From Cytophagia bacterium (lineage in GTDB: Bacteria; Bacteroidota; Bacteroidia; Cytophagales; Spirosomataceae), in the NCBI GenBank assembly GCA_004293645.1, contig REAB01000091.1:1-37751 (forward strand): 37,751 nt of DNA. The letters run 5' to 3'. Numbering within the stretch: the stretch's first letter is position 1; the number at the start of each line of letters is the position of its first letter. Below, piece after piece: positions 1-7,043 of the stretch. The translations under genes were made by a program, and so were the position numbers. The notes below the pieces were generated by a model. The model saw only the letters and a program-made list of their open reading frames with translations, ran no database searches and had not been told where the DNA came from.

Positions 1-237
1 CGCCCTTTTGAGCAACGCGAAGAACGCAAACCTTACGGCGAAAAACGCCCTTTTGAGCAACGCGAAGAACGCAAACCTTACGGCGAAGAACGTCCCGAAC
101 GAAAGACTTACGGCGAAAAACGCCCTTTTGAGCAACGCGAAGAACGCAAACCTTACGGCGAAAAACGACCTTTTGAGCAACGCGAAGAACGAAAGCCTTA
201 CGGCGAGAAACGCCCTTTTGAGCAACGCGAAGAAAAA
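1..237 (+). repeat. 45-bp in-frame tandem repeat inside rluB
   Basis: Units at 1-45, 46-90, 121-165 and 166-210 are near-identical. A 30-bp unit at 91-120 lacks an internal 15 bp, and a 27-bp unit at 211-237 ends the array. Each full unit encodes RPFEQREERKPYGEK. All unit lengths are multiples of three, so copy-number changes would keep the frame. The array starts outside the window. Confidence 0.95.
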
Positions 238-1245
238 GATGCCATTGGCCAGTGGCCCGATGTGCGGGGGCGTGGGAAACAAACATTTGAAAAACCCGCC
301 GCGCCTGTTTTTGAAAAACGGGGCGAGCAATTTGATAAATTAGATAAATCGAAGGTAAGTCGTTATGCCAAAAGCGGCGACGCTGCCAATGAGCAAAAAA
401 AGCCTCGCATTGACCGCGAAGGAGTCGAAAGTCGACGAGTAGGCGACTTTACGGAAGCTCCCCGCTACAACATGGAACGCGCCATCGAACGCCTTCCCAA
501 CAAGAAAAAACCAACCATCGTAAAAAATGACGATGACGACTTGATTCGCATCAACCGTTACATTGCCAACGCGGGTGTTTGCTCGCGCCGCGAAGCCGAC
601 GACCTGATTGGCATGGGACAAATTACTGTAAATGGTAAAGTGGTAACTGAATTGGGGGCCAAAATAAAACGTTCGGACGTGGTAAAATACGCAGGTCGCA
701 CGCTCAACGCCGAGAAGGTGGTTTATATATTGGTAAACAAACCCAAAGACTACATTACTACCACCGAAGACCCCGAAGACCGCCACACCGTGATGGAACT
801 TATTGCGGGGGCCTGCGCCGAGCGCGTGTATCCAGTGGGGCGTTTAGACCGCAATACCACTGGCTTACTGCTTTTTACCAACGATGGTGACTTGGCCGAA
901 AAACTGATGCACCCTTCCAACGGTGTTCAAAAAATATACCAAGTGGAGCTCGATAAAGCCATTACTACCGAACACTTTGAAGCCATTAAAGCAGGACTCG
1001 AACTCGAAGATGGTTTTGTAAAACCCGACGAAGTGGGCATCGTAACTCCCGACGGCATGGTAATTGGCATTGAGATTCACAGTGGCCGCAACCGCATTGT
1101 ACGACGCATTTTTGAACACCTCGGCTACGACGTTCTTAAACTTGACCGCACGGCCTACGCTGGCCTCAACAAAAAAGACCTACCCCGTGGCAAATGGCGG
1201 TTTTTGGACGAGCGCGAAGTAGTAAGATTAAAATATATGCTCTAA
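1..1245 (+). CDS. rluB: 23S rRNA pseudouridine synthase, RluB/RsuA family (5' end outside window)
   Basis: The frame is open from base 1, so the true start lies upstream of the window. The protein has a charged, low-complexity N-terminal extension (the repeat at 1-237, then K/R/E-rich sequence to about codon 175), an S4 RNA-binding domain (RINRYIANAGVCSRREADDL near codons 182-201) and the RsuA/RluB catalytic domain. The catalytic motif is GRLDRNTTGLLLFTNDGD, with the nucleophilic Asp at window codon 283. Family members convert a specific uridine of large-subunit rRNA to pseudouridine; RluB modifies 23S U2605 in E. coli. Lys/Arg/Gly-rich extensions are common in Bacteroidota members, but their role is unknown to me. 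A GTG at 262 is not the start, because the repeat codes in the same frame upstream. The exact target (RluB rather than RluE/F or RsuA) is inferred from overall resemblance. Confidence 0.9.
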   Translation, partial: RPFEQREERKPYGEKRPFEQREERKPYGEERPERKTYGEKRPFEQREERKPYGEKRPFEQREERKPYGEKRPFEQREEKDAIGQWPDVRGRGKQTFEKPAAPVFEKRGEQFDKLDKSKVSRYAKSGDAANEQKKPRIDREGVESRRVGDFTEAPRYNMERAIERLPNKKKPTIVKNDDDDLIRINRYIANAGVCSRREADDLIGMGQITVNGKVVTELGAKIKRSDVVKYAGRTLNAEKVVYILVNKPKDYITTTEDPEDRHTVMELIAGACAERVYPVGRLDRNTTGLLLFTNDGDLAEKLMHPSNGVQKIYQVELDKAITTEHFEAIKAGLELEDGFVKPDEVGIVTPDGMVIGIEIHSGRNRIVRRIFEHLGYDVLKLDRTAYAGLNKKDLPRGKWRFLDEREVVRLKYML

Positions 1246-1251
1246 TAAAAG

Positions 1252-1422
1252 TTGTGCGTGCCATGCCGTTGTCTGTGTCTTCACAGACGACGGCATGGCA
1301 CGCACAATGGCATAAGACGACGGCATGACACGCACAACGGACGAATTGTCTGTGAAGACACAGACAACGGCATGGACACAGACAACGGATGAATTGTCTG
1401 TGAAGACACAGACAACGGCATG
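1252..1422. repeat. Hairpin-repeat island after rluB
   Basis: Three hairpins with a TCTT/AAGA loop lie in tandem. The first is 1252-1277 paired with 1282-1307, a 26-bp stem with one G-T pair. The second is 1346-1354 paired with 1359-1367, and the third 1394-1402 paired with 1407-1415. Around the second and third, a longer unit (GAATTGTCTGTG, loop, CACAGACAACGGCATGG) is repeated directly 48 bp apart. The first, large hairpin could terminate rluB transcription, although no T run follows. The same hairpin core recurs at 11494-11517 and 15371-15394. Confidence 0.9.
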
Positions 1423-1453
1423 GTAGTAAGGTTAAAATATATGCTTTAATAAA
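1423..1453 (+). repeat. Second copy of the rluB 3' end
   Basis: These 31 bp match 1219-1249, which hold the last codons and stop of rluB, at 29 of 31 positions. Both differences are synonymous (AGA/AGG and CTC/CTT), and the offset of 204 bp is a multiple of three. The two copies bracket the hairpin island, as a target duplication or the footprint of a segmental duplication would. Confidence 0.9.
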
Positions 1454-2278
1454 TTGAAAATCAGTATTTTAGGTTGTGGTTGGCTGGGGCTTCCGTTGGC
1501 GCAACAGTTGGTCAAAAACGGCCATGTAGTCAGAGGCAGCACCACCACACTTGCCAAATTAGCCTCGCTACGGCAGGTGGGTGTTCAGCCGTTTTGCCTC
1601 AACCTAAATCCTGAGCCGATGGGCGTAGGGTGGGATTTTTTTCTCGAAACGGAGGTATTAATTATCAATATTCCGCCGCGCTTGGAGCGAGCGGGTAGCG
1701 ATTTTCACCCTGCGCAAATGCGAGCATTGGTTCATTTGTTGGCCAATTCGCCCGTGCGGCAGCTCGTTTACGTAAGTTCTACTTCCGTTTACCCTGAGCT
1801 AAATCGTGAAATGGTAGAAACCGACGTAGCCACCCCCGCGCAGTCGGCGGCACCCGCGTTGGTAGTGGCCGAACAGTTGCTGCAAAATACGGGTATTCCA
1901 ACTTTGGTACTGCGTTGCGGTGGATTGATGGGCTACGAGCGCATTCCTGGCAAATATGTTTCGGGCAAACAAAATTTGGACACGGGCGACATTCCCGTTA
2001 ATTACGTACACCGCGACGATGTCATCGCTGCCATTATTCACCTGCTAAGTTCTGAAACCCCTCAAACCGAAACCTACAATGTGGTAGCACCCGCGCACCC
2101 AGCGCGCCGTTTGGTGTATGAAGCAACCTGTTTACCTTTTGGCTACACAACCCCTACTTTTGCGCAAGCGCCCGTTGTTCATTCTTTCAAAACGGTGTCT
2201 TCCCACAAATTAATGGCGCACACCCACTTCTGTTTCAAATACCCCAATCCACTTTTGTTTAGCTATGTTTCTGTTTAA
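1454..2278 (+). CDS. Atypical SDR / NAD(P)-binding epimerase-like protein (YeeZ type)
   Basis: The 274-residue protein begins with a Rossmann dinucleotide-binding motif, LGCGWLGLPLAQQL (residues 6-19), followed by a strand-helix pattern and VSSTSVYPE near residues 114-122. Such proteins are atypical short-chain dehydrogenases that keep nucleotide binding; no clear YxxxK catalytic pair is visible, so enzymatic activity is uncertain and the substrate unknown. TTG at 1454 is chosen because the Rossmann motif starts six residues later and the next ATG is far downstream. No Shine-Dalgarno sequence is seen. The gene starts one base after the duplicated rluB end, so its native upstream region may have been displaced by the repeat island. 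Confidence 0.8.
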   Translation: MKISILGCGWLGLPLAQQLVKNGHVVRGSTTTLAKLASLRQVGVQPFCLNLNPEPMGVGWDFFLETEVLIINIPPRLERAGSDFHPAQMRALVHLLANSPVRQLVYVSSTSVYPELNREMVETDVATPAQSAAPALVVAEQLLQNTGIPTLVLRCGGLMGYERIPGKYVSGKQNLDTGDIPVNYVHRDDVIAAIIHLLSSETPQTETYNVVAPAHPARRLVYEATCLPFGYTTPTFAQAPVVHSFKTVSSHKLMAHTHFCFKYPNPLLFSYVSV

Positions 2279-2306
2279 ATCAACAAAAACGCCTAAATGA
2301 TTTTAT

Positions 2307-2340
2307 TTTGTTTAACGATTTTTTGATTTAGTTAAACAAA
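2307..2340. promoter_or_regulatory. 10-bp inverted repeat TTTGTTTAAC / GTTAAACAAA
   Basis: TTTGTTTAAC at 2307-2316 faces GTTAAACAAA at 2331-2340, with a 14-nt spacer. The same decamer recurs at 2495-2504, overlapping the sigma-factor -7 element, and a related GTTTAAACAAA lies at 2518-2528. It may be a weak terminator of the preceding gene or, more likely from the repetition, an operator. It lies in the 278-bp gap 2279-2556, which is otherwise very AT-rich and non-coding. Confidence 0.5.
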
Positions 2341-2440
2341 GTAAAAAATTGCACTTTTTTGATTTAACAGTCTTTTTTTGGCCAAAAAAGAAGCATTAAA
2401 TTGTGTTTTTTTTATTTTAATGAATAAAAATTAAAACAAT

Positions 2441-2470
2441 TCCTAAAAATATATTCGCATATTTTTAGGA
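2441..2470. promoter_or_regulatory. Perfect 12-bp palindrome upstream of the sigma-factor promoter
   Basis: TCCTAAAAATAT (2441-2452) and ATATTTTTAGGA (2459-2470) are exact inverted copies around a 6-nt loop. The palindrome ends just before the proposed -33 element at 2476. No T run follows on either strand, so an operator or mRNA hairpin is more plausible than a terminator. Confidence 0.5.
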
Positions 2471-2475
2471 ATATA

Positions 2476-2508
2476 TTTGGAAGTATGAATTTGTTTTGTT
2501 TAACTTTG
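2476..2508 (+). promoter_or_regulatory. Bacteroidota-type promoter of the sigma-factor gene
   Basis: TTTG at 2476-2479 and TAACTTTG (TAnnTTTG) at 2501-2508 are 21 nt apart, the known Bacteroidota -33/-7 arrangement. The start codon is 49 bp downstream. Confidence 0.6.
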
Positions 2509-2556
2509 ACCCAATAAGTTTAAACAAAAATGAAAACTATATAAATCTTTCATACA

Positions 2557-3069
2557 ATGACAGCATCGGAATTCACCCACAATTTATCGAAAGTTTCTAA
2601 ATCATTGAAACCATTCGCCATGCGTCTTACCAAAGACCAAGAAGATGCTGACGACTTGTTGCAAGACACTTTGATGAAGGCATTTTTGAACCGCGAAAAA
2701 TATTCGGAAGGTACTAATTTGAAGGCTTGGTTATATACTATCATGAAAAACACGTTCATCACCAACTACCAACGGATGATGCGTAAGAACACTTTCATTG
2801 ACACCACCGACAACCTGCACTACATCAACTCATTTGAAAGTAGCACCGACAATATGGCTTACTCGTCGTTTGTGGTAGAAGACATCAACACGGCCGTAAA
2901 TTCGTTGGAAGATGCTTACAAAACGCCTTTTATGTTGCACTATCGGGGCTTTAAATACCACGAAATAGCCGACCGTTTGCACATCCCGATTGGCACCGTA
3001 AAAAACAGAATTCACATTGCACGCAAAGAACTGAAAGACCAACTTTACATGTACGCACATTCGTATTGA
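2557..3069 (+). CDS. ECF-type RNA polymerase sigma factor
   Basis: The 170-residue protein has a sigma-70 region 2 (about residues 20-80, including DADDLLQDTLMKAF and LKAWLYTIMKNTFI) and a region 4 helix-turn-helix (about 120-165, GFKYHEIADRLHIPIGTVKN). Region 3 is missing, as in extracytoplasmic-function sigma factors. It directs RNA polymerase to a particular promoter set. No anti-sigma gene is adjacent, so its control is probably transcriptional; the upstream region has a good -7 element overlapped by a repeated TTTGTTTAAC motif and a 12-bp palindrome. The gene is monocistronic, closed by a strong terminator at 3120-3155. The regulon cannot be read from the sequence. Confidence 0.92.
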   Translation: MTASEFTHNLSKVSKSLKPFAMRLTKDQEDADDLLQDTLMKAFLNREKYSEGTNLKAWLYTIMKNTFITNYQRMMRKNTFIDTTDNLHYINSFESSTDNMAYSSFVVEDINTAVNSLEDAYKTPFMLHYRGFKYHEIADRLHIPIGTVKNRIHIARKELKDQLYMYAHSY

Positions 3070-3119
3070 GTTGGTAAGAAGTCAAAGATTTTGGTTAAAT
3101 AAAAAAGAGGAAGGTTCTG

Positions 3120-3155
3120 AAAGACTGGTTGGGTTTCCGATCAGTCTTTTTTTTT
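3120..3155 (+). terminator. Intrinsic terminator of the sigma-factor gene
   Basis: AAAGACTG (3120-3127) pairs with CAGTCTTT (3142-3149) and a run of Ts follows to 3155. It touches the stop codon of the convergent murB. Confidence 0.85.
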
Positions 3156-4173
3156 ACACAAAATTGACTTCGGGCTGCAGCTTTATGCCAAACCGAGCTT
3201 GCACCGATTGCTGAATTTTTTCAGACAATTGCCTGATTTCCAGACCTGTTCCGCCGCCATAATTGACTAACACCAACGCTTGACGAGCGTGTACGCCCAC
3301 ATTGCCGAGGCGTTTGCCTTTCCAGCCGCATTGCTCAATGAGCCAGCCAGCAGGAATTTTGACGGTGGTGGTGTCAATCGGGTAAGATGGCATTTCGGGA
3401 TAATCGGTTTGAAGCGCGGCATGGTCTATTTTCAAAATTTCGGGATTTTTGAAAAAGCTACCTGCGTTGCCCAGTTCGGCGGGGTCGGGTAGCTTGCTGC
3501 GCCTTATTTTAATGACGGCTTCACTGATGGCTCTAATGCTTGGTTCTTTTACGCCCATTTGCTCCAGCGTTTTTTGAATATCGCCGTACTCGGTGCGAAA
3601 GACGGGTGTTTTGTTGAGTCGAAGCGTAACGCTCGTGATGAAATAACGTTCTTTGGCGTGTTGCTTAAAAATGCTGTCGCGGTAGCCAAATTGGCAGTCG
3701 GTTTTAGAAAAAACAAGTTTTTGGCCAGTGGCTACTTCCACGGCACACAATTCTTGAAAAGTGTCTTTGAGTTCTACGCCGTAAGCACCAATGTTTTGAA
3801 TGGGAGCCGCGCCTACCGTACCAGGAATCAAAGCTAAGTTTTCGATACCGCCGTAGCCGCGCTCTACGCAATGCAGCACTAAGCCGTGCCAAGACTCACC
3901 CGCGCCTACTTTAAGCCAAACGTGCGCGTTGTCTTCTCGTATTTGTTCAATGCCTTTGATGCTTATTTTGATTGTCAAACCGCCAAAATCTTGGGTCAAT
4001 ACAATGTTGCTTCCGCCGCCCAAAATGAGTTTGTCAAGTCGTTGAAGCTCGGCCAGTTGATAAAGTGTTTGGAGGTCTTCTTCGGCATTTATTTCGATAA
4101 AATAACGCGACAGCGCGTCTATTCCGAACGTATTGTATGGTTTGAGAGAAATGTTACTTTGAATGGTGAGCAT
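3154..4173 (-). CDS. murB: UDP-N-acetylmuramate dehydrogenase
   Basis: MurB reduces UDP-GlcNAc-enolpyruvate to UDP-MurNAc with NADPH and FAD, the second committed step of cytoplasmic peptidoglycan precursor synthesis. The 339 residues match the E. coli type I length. Visible motifs are NTFG near the N-terminus, the FAD-binding LGGGSN, IPGTVGAAPIQNIGAYG, the NAGSFFKNP loop with the proton-donating Ser, and a C-terminal LQPEV carrying the conserved Glu. It starts 82 bp after the stop of the rRNA methyltransferase gene on the same strand and may be read through from it. The start ATG places LTIQSNISLKPYNTFG at the N-terminus as in the family. Confidence 0.96.
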   Translation of the reverse strand: MLTIQSNISLKPYNTFGIDALSRYFIEINAEEDLQTLYQLAELQRLDKLILGGGSNIVLTQDFGGLTIKISIKGIEQIREDNAHVWLKVGAGESWHGLVLHCVERGYGGIENLALIPGTVGAAPIQNIGAYGVELKDTFQELCAVEVATGQKLVFSKTDCQFGYRDSIFKQHAKERYFITSVTLRLNKTPVFRTEYGDIQKTLEQMGVKEPSIRAISEAVIKIRRSKLPDPAELGNAGSFFKNPEILKIDHAALQTDYPEMPSYPIDTTTVKIPAGWLIEQCGWKGKRLGNVGVHARQALVLVNYGGGTGLEIRQLSEKIQQSVQARFGIKLQPEVNFV

Positions 4174-4255
4174 TGAAGGCGGTAGCTGTTTGCACGTACA
4201 AAGAACGTAAAATATGGCTAAAAATCAAGCATTTTGTGGACAATCTAACGAAATT

Positions 4256-5449
4256 TTAATCTGTGTTTTTTTGCAAACAAGCCATGTAAAACCCGTCAAA
4301 TCCATCTTGGGCGGGCGAGGTGCGTTGCTCGGCCAAAAGTTGCCATTTGCTGCCTTGTTGTTGCAAAAACCGCTGCACTTGCCATTCGCTTTCGGAGGGT
4401 AAAATGCTGCACGTGGCATACACCAACTTACCGCTGGGCTTTACCATTTGCGAATAGTTTTCTAAGATTTCGTACTGTGTTTGTTTGATTTGTTCTAAAA
4501 ACGCGGGTTGCAATTTCCATTTGGTGTCGGGATTGCGGCGCAGCACGCCCAAACCCGTGCAAGGTACGTCGAGCAGCACGCGGTCGGCGGTGGCGCGGAG
4601 GCGTTTAATGGTTTTGGCTTCAATGAGGCGGGTTTCTACGTTGCCCACGCCGTTGCGGCGGGTTCGGCGGCGCAGTTCTTGCAGTTTCCAATCTTCAATG
4701 TCCATGGCAATAAGCTGCCCTTTGTTTTGCATCAAAGCGGCCAAATGCAGCGTTTTGCCGCCCGCGCCCGCGCAAGCATCTATGACGCGCATACCGGGTT
4801 GCACGTCCAAAAACGGCGCAATGGCCTGAGAACCAGCGTCTTGCACTTCAAAAAAACCTTCCTTAAAAAACGTAGTTTGAAACACATTTTTCTTTTCGGT
4901 CAGCACCAGCGCATCAGGAATTTGGGGCAGCAAATGGCTCAAAATATCCACCGTTTGTAGCTGCGCTTGTAGTTCTAATACATTGATTTTTAGGGTATTG
5001 GTGCGCAAAACCACGGGCGCGGTTTGGTTCAAAGCGCTTAGTTCGGTATTCCAATTTTGGCCCAATTCGGCCTCGCCAACGGCATCAAGCCAATCGGGAA
5101 TAGACTCCTTGATTTTGCGGGTTTTTTGGGCTTCGGCTTGGCGTTTCTTGATGCGGTCGGGGTTGGTGTCTTTAAATTCGGGCCAATCGGGCAGGGTGTG
5201 GCCTTTCAAAATTTGCCAAGCCGCAAAACGCGCCCAATAGCCGTGCGGTTCGGGCGTTACAAATTCTAACAACCGCCACCAACGCACCATTTCATAGACG
5301 TTTTCGGCCACGAAGGCGCGGTCGCGGGCTCCCCAGCGTTTGTCAGATTTTAACACAAATTCAATGACGCGGTCGGCTTTGCGACCTGTCTCAAAAATGT
5401 CGGTAATGGCCCCGACAACGGCTTCTACTAAAACGCGATGGTATTTCAT
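4256..5449 (-). CDS. RsmB/NOP-family RNA (cytosine-5) methyltransferase
   Basis: The 397-residue SAM-dependent enzyme carries the m5C RNA methyltransferase signature: motif I DACAGAGGKT (224-233), motif IV DVPCTGLG with Cys297, and motif VI ATCS with Cys347. In this family the motif VI Cys is the nucleophile and the motif IV Cys helps product release. An N-terminal helical RNA-binding region (about 1-140) resembles RsmB. The likely target is 16S rRNA, but NOP-family members differ in target, so the symbol is left open. Its start codon faces that of rqcH across 26 bp. The -7 element TATCTTTG ends 5 nt before the ATG, suggesting a leaderless transcript. Confidence 0.9.
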   Translation of the reverse strand: MKYHRVLVEAVVGAITDIFETGRKADRVIEFVLKSDKRWGARDRAFVAENVYEMVRWWRLLEFVTPEPHGYWARFAAWQILKGHTLPDWPEFKDTNPDRIKKRQAEAQKTRKIKESIPDWLDAVGEAELGQNWNTELSALNQTAPVVLRTNTLKINVLELQAQLQTVDILSHLLPQIPDALVLTEKKNVFQTTFFKEGFFEVQDAGSQAIAPFLDVQPGMRVIDACAGAGGKTLHLAALMQNKGQLIAMDIEDWKLQELRRRTRRNGVGNVETRLIEAKTIKRLRATADRVLLDVPCTGLGVLRRNPDTKWKLQPAFLEQIKQTQYEILENYSQMVKPSGKLVYATCSILPSESEWQVQRFLQQQGSKWQLLAEQRTSPAQDGFDGFYMACLQKNTD

Positions 5450-5454
5450 GGCTG

Positions 5455-5462
5455 CAAAGATA
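5455..5462 (-). promoter_or_regulatory. -7 element TATCTTTG for the methyltransferase gene
   Basis: CAAAGATA on the plus strand is TAnnTTTG on the minus strand, five bases before the ATG at 5449. No strong -33 TTTG is seen at the usual distance. Confidence 0.55.
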
Positions 5463-5463
5463 C

Positions 5464-5471
5464 TACCTTTG
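5464..5471 (+). promoter_or_regulatory. -7 element TACCTTTG for rqcH
   Basis: TAnnTTTG lies four bases before the ATG at 5476 and one base away from the opposing -7 element. The -33 match (TTTC near 5444) is weak. Confidence 0.55.
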
Positions 5472-5475
5472 TGTT

Positions 5476-7041
5476 ATGCACCAGAACTACTATTTTTTGC
5501 GGCAACTCGCCGACGCGCTCCGCCCGCAGGTGGTGGGCTTGAAATTTATGGAGGCTTTTAGCCAAGATAAAGACGAATTTATTGTGGTGTTGGCGCACGC
5601 ACGGGGCAAAAACAATTTTTACCGTCCGTTTTTTTTGCGGGCCACGCTCCGCCCCGATTTTGCGTGTTTAAATTTTCCCGAAGCTTTCAATCGCGCTCGC
5701 ACCAACTCTGCCAATTTGTTTGAACCACTCCTTGATTTGACCGTTACAGGCGTGCGCTCGTTTCTGAACGAACGCGCCATTGCCCTCGAAATCGAAAATG
5801 GTTACTCGCTGGTTTTCAAGCTGTTTGGCAATCGGTCGAATGCTGTTTTGTTTCACCAGGGCGAAGTGATTGATATTTTTAATACCAAATTGGCCGCCGA
5901 TAATCAGCTCAATTTAGCCACCCTCGACCGCCCCCTCGACCAAACTTACGAGGCATATTTAGCAGCTCAATGCGACCACCGAAAACTGTTTCCAACTTTT
6001 GGAAAGGTGCTTAATGCGTACTTAGAAGCGCATTTTACGGCAAATTCGGACCTAAATCCTGCTCAAAAGTGGGCATTTATTCAAGAAGCGATTGGTTCTT
6101 CGGGCGTTTTTTACGTGTCCGAACACAACTACCAGCCCACGCTGTCGCTGCTGCCAATGGGGAAGGTGTGGCGGAAACATACCGACCCGATTGCGGCGGT
6201 AAATGATTTTTACAATAATTATGGCCGCACCAGCAACATTGCCCAAGAAAAAGGCGAGGCGTTGAGACTGTTGCAAAAGCGAATTCTGCGCACCGAAACG
6301 TACGTAAATGAGACCCTCGAAAAGCTCCTTAAAATTGATGAAGGCGTTAAAAACGACGAGTTAGGGCATATTTTGATGGCCAATTTACACCAAATACCCG
6401 ACCGAGTGGAGCAAGTAGTGTTGTTTGATTTTTACCGAAACCAAACCATTTCTATCAAAATCAAAGCCGATTTGAGCCCCCAGAAAAATGCCGAAAACTA
6501 TTATCGAAAGTCGAAAAATGAGCGCATTGAGATTGAGAAATTACAAGAAAATATTAGCCTCCGCGAAGCCGAATTGGTAGAAATGCGGGCGCAATTGGCA
6601 CAAATAGTAGCCATCGAAAACCTCAAAGAACTTCGTAAACACTTGAAAGTCAATCAGATATTAAACCAAACCACTGCCCAAACGCCCGCGCAGCTGTTTA
6701 AGTGGGTGGAGTTTGAAGGCTACGTTATTTTGATTGGCAAAAATGCCAAAAATAATGATTTACTGACCAAAAAATTTGCCCACAAAGACGACCTCTGGCT
6801 GCACGCCCGCGACGTGAGCGGCTCGCACGTGGTAGTAAAGTTTAAGGCAGGTCGAAAAATACCCAACAGCGTGGTGGAGCGGGCGGCGCAGTTGGCGGCT
6901 TGGAACTCTAAACGGCGCGGCGAAACGCTTTGCCCCGTCATTGTAACGCCCAAAAAATTTGTGCGTAAGCCCAAAGGGCTGCCCGAAGGCGCGGTTGTAA
7001 TAGACAAAGAAAGCGTGGTAATGGTCGAACCCAAAGGCTGA
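5476..7041 (+). CDS. rqcH: NFACT-family ribosome-associated quality-control protein RqcH
   Basis: Domains in order are NFACT-N (about 1-200), a helical and coiled-coil middle (about 240-420, with KSKNERIEIEKLQENISLRE) and NFACT-R (about 425-515) with its hallmark DLWLHARDVSGSHVVVK. RqcH/Rqc2 proteins bind stalled 50S subunits carrying peptidyl-tRNA and recruit Ala-tRNA to add C-terminal alanine tails for degradation. At 521 residues it is somewhat shorter than the Bacillus protein (about 570). Older annotation calls such proteins fibronectin-binding. It ends 2 bp before the convergent bshC stop, with no terminator between. The start is fixed by the adjacent -7 element and by the usual N-terminus. 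Confidence 0.88.
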   Translation: MHQNYYFLRQLADALRPQVVGLKFMEAFSQDKDEFIVVLAHARGKNNFYRPFFLRATLRPDFACLNFPEAFNRARTNSANLFEPLLDLTVTGVRSFLNERAIALEIENGYSLVFKLFGNRSNAVLFHQGEVIDIFNTKLAADNQLNLATLDRPLDQTYEAYLAAQCDHRKLFPTFGKVLNAYLEAHFTANSDLNPAQKWAFIQEAIGSSGVFYVSEHNYQPTLSLLPMGKVWRKHTDPIAAVNDFYNNYGRTSNIAQEKGEALRLLQKRILRTETYVNETLEKLLKIDEGVKNDELGHILMANLHQIPDRVEQVVLFDFYRNQTISIKIKADLSPQKNAENYYRKSKNERIEIEKLQENISLREAELVEMRAQLAQIVAIENLKELRKHLKVNQILNQTTAQTPAQLFKWVEFEGYVILIGKNAKNNDLLTKKFAHKDDLWLHARDVSGSHVVVKFKAGRKIPNSVVERAAQLAAWNSKRRGETLCPVIVTPKKFVRKPKGLPEGAVVIDKESVVMVEPKG

Positions 7042-7043
7042 GT

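Noticed and set aside
1..237. CRISPR array
   Set aside because: Units are contiguous with no unique spacers and are coding in frame with rluB.
8..343. 111-codon frame reading the tandem repeat as SNAKNANLTAKN units
   Set aside because: It is an out-of-frame reading of the 45-bp repeat; the frame continuous with the RluB domains starts at base 1.
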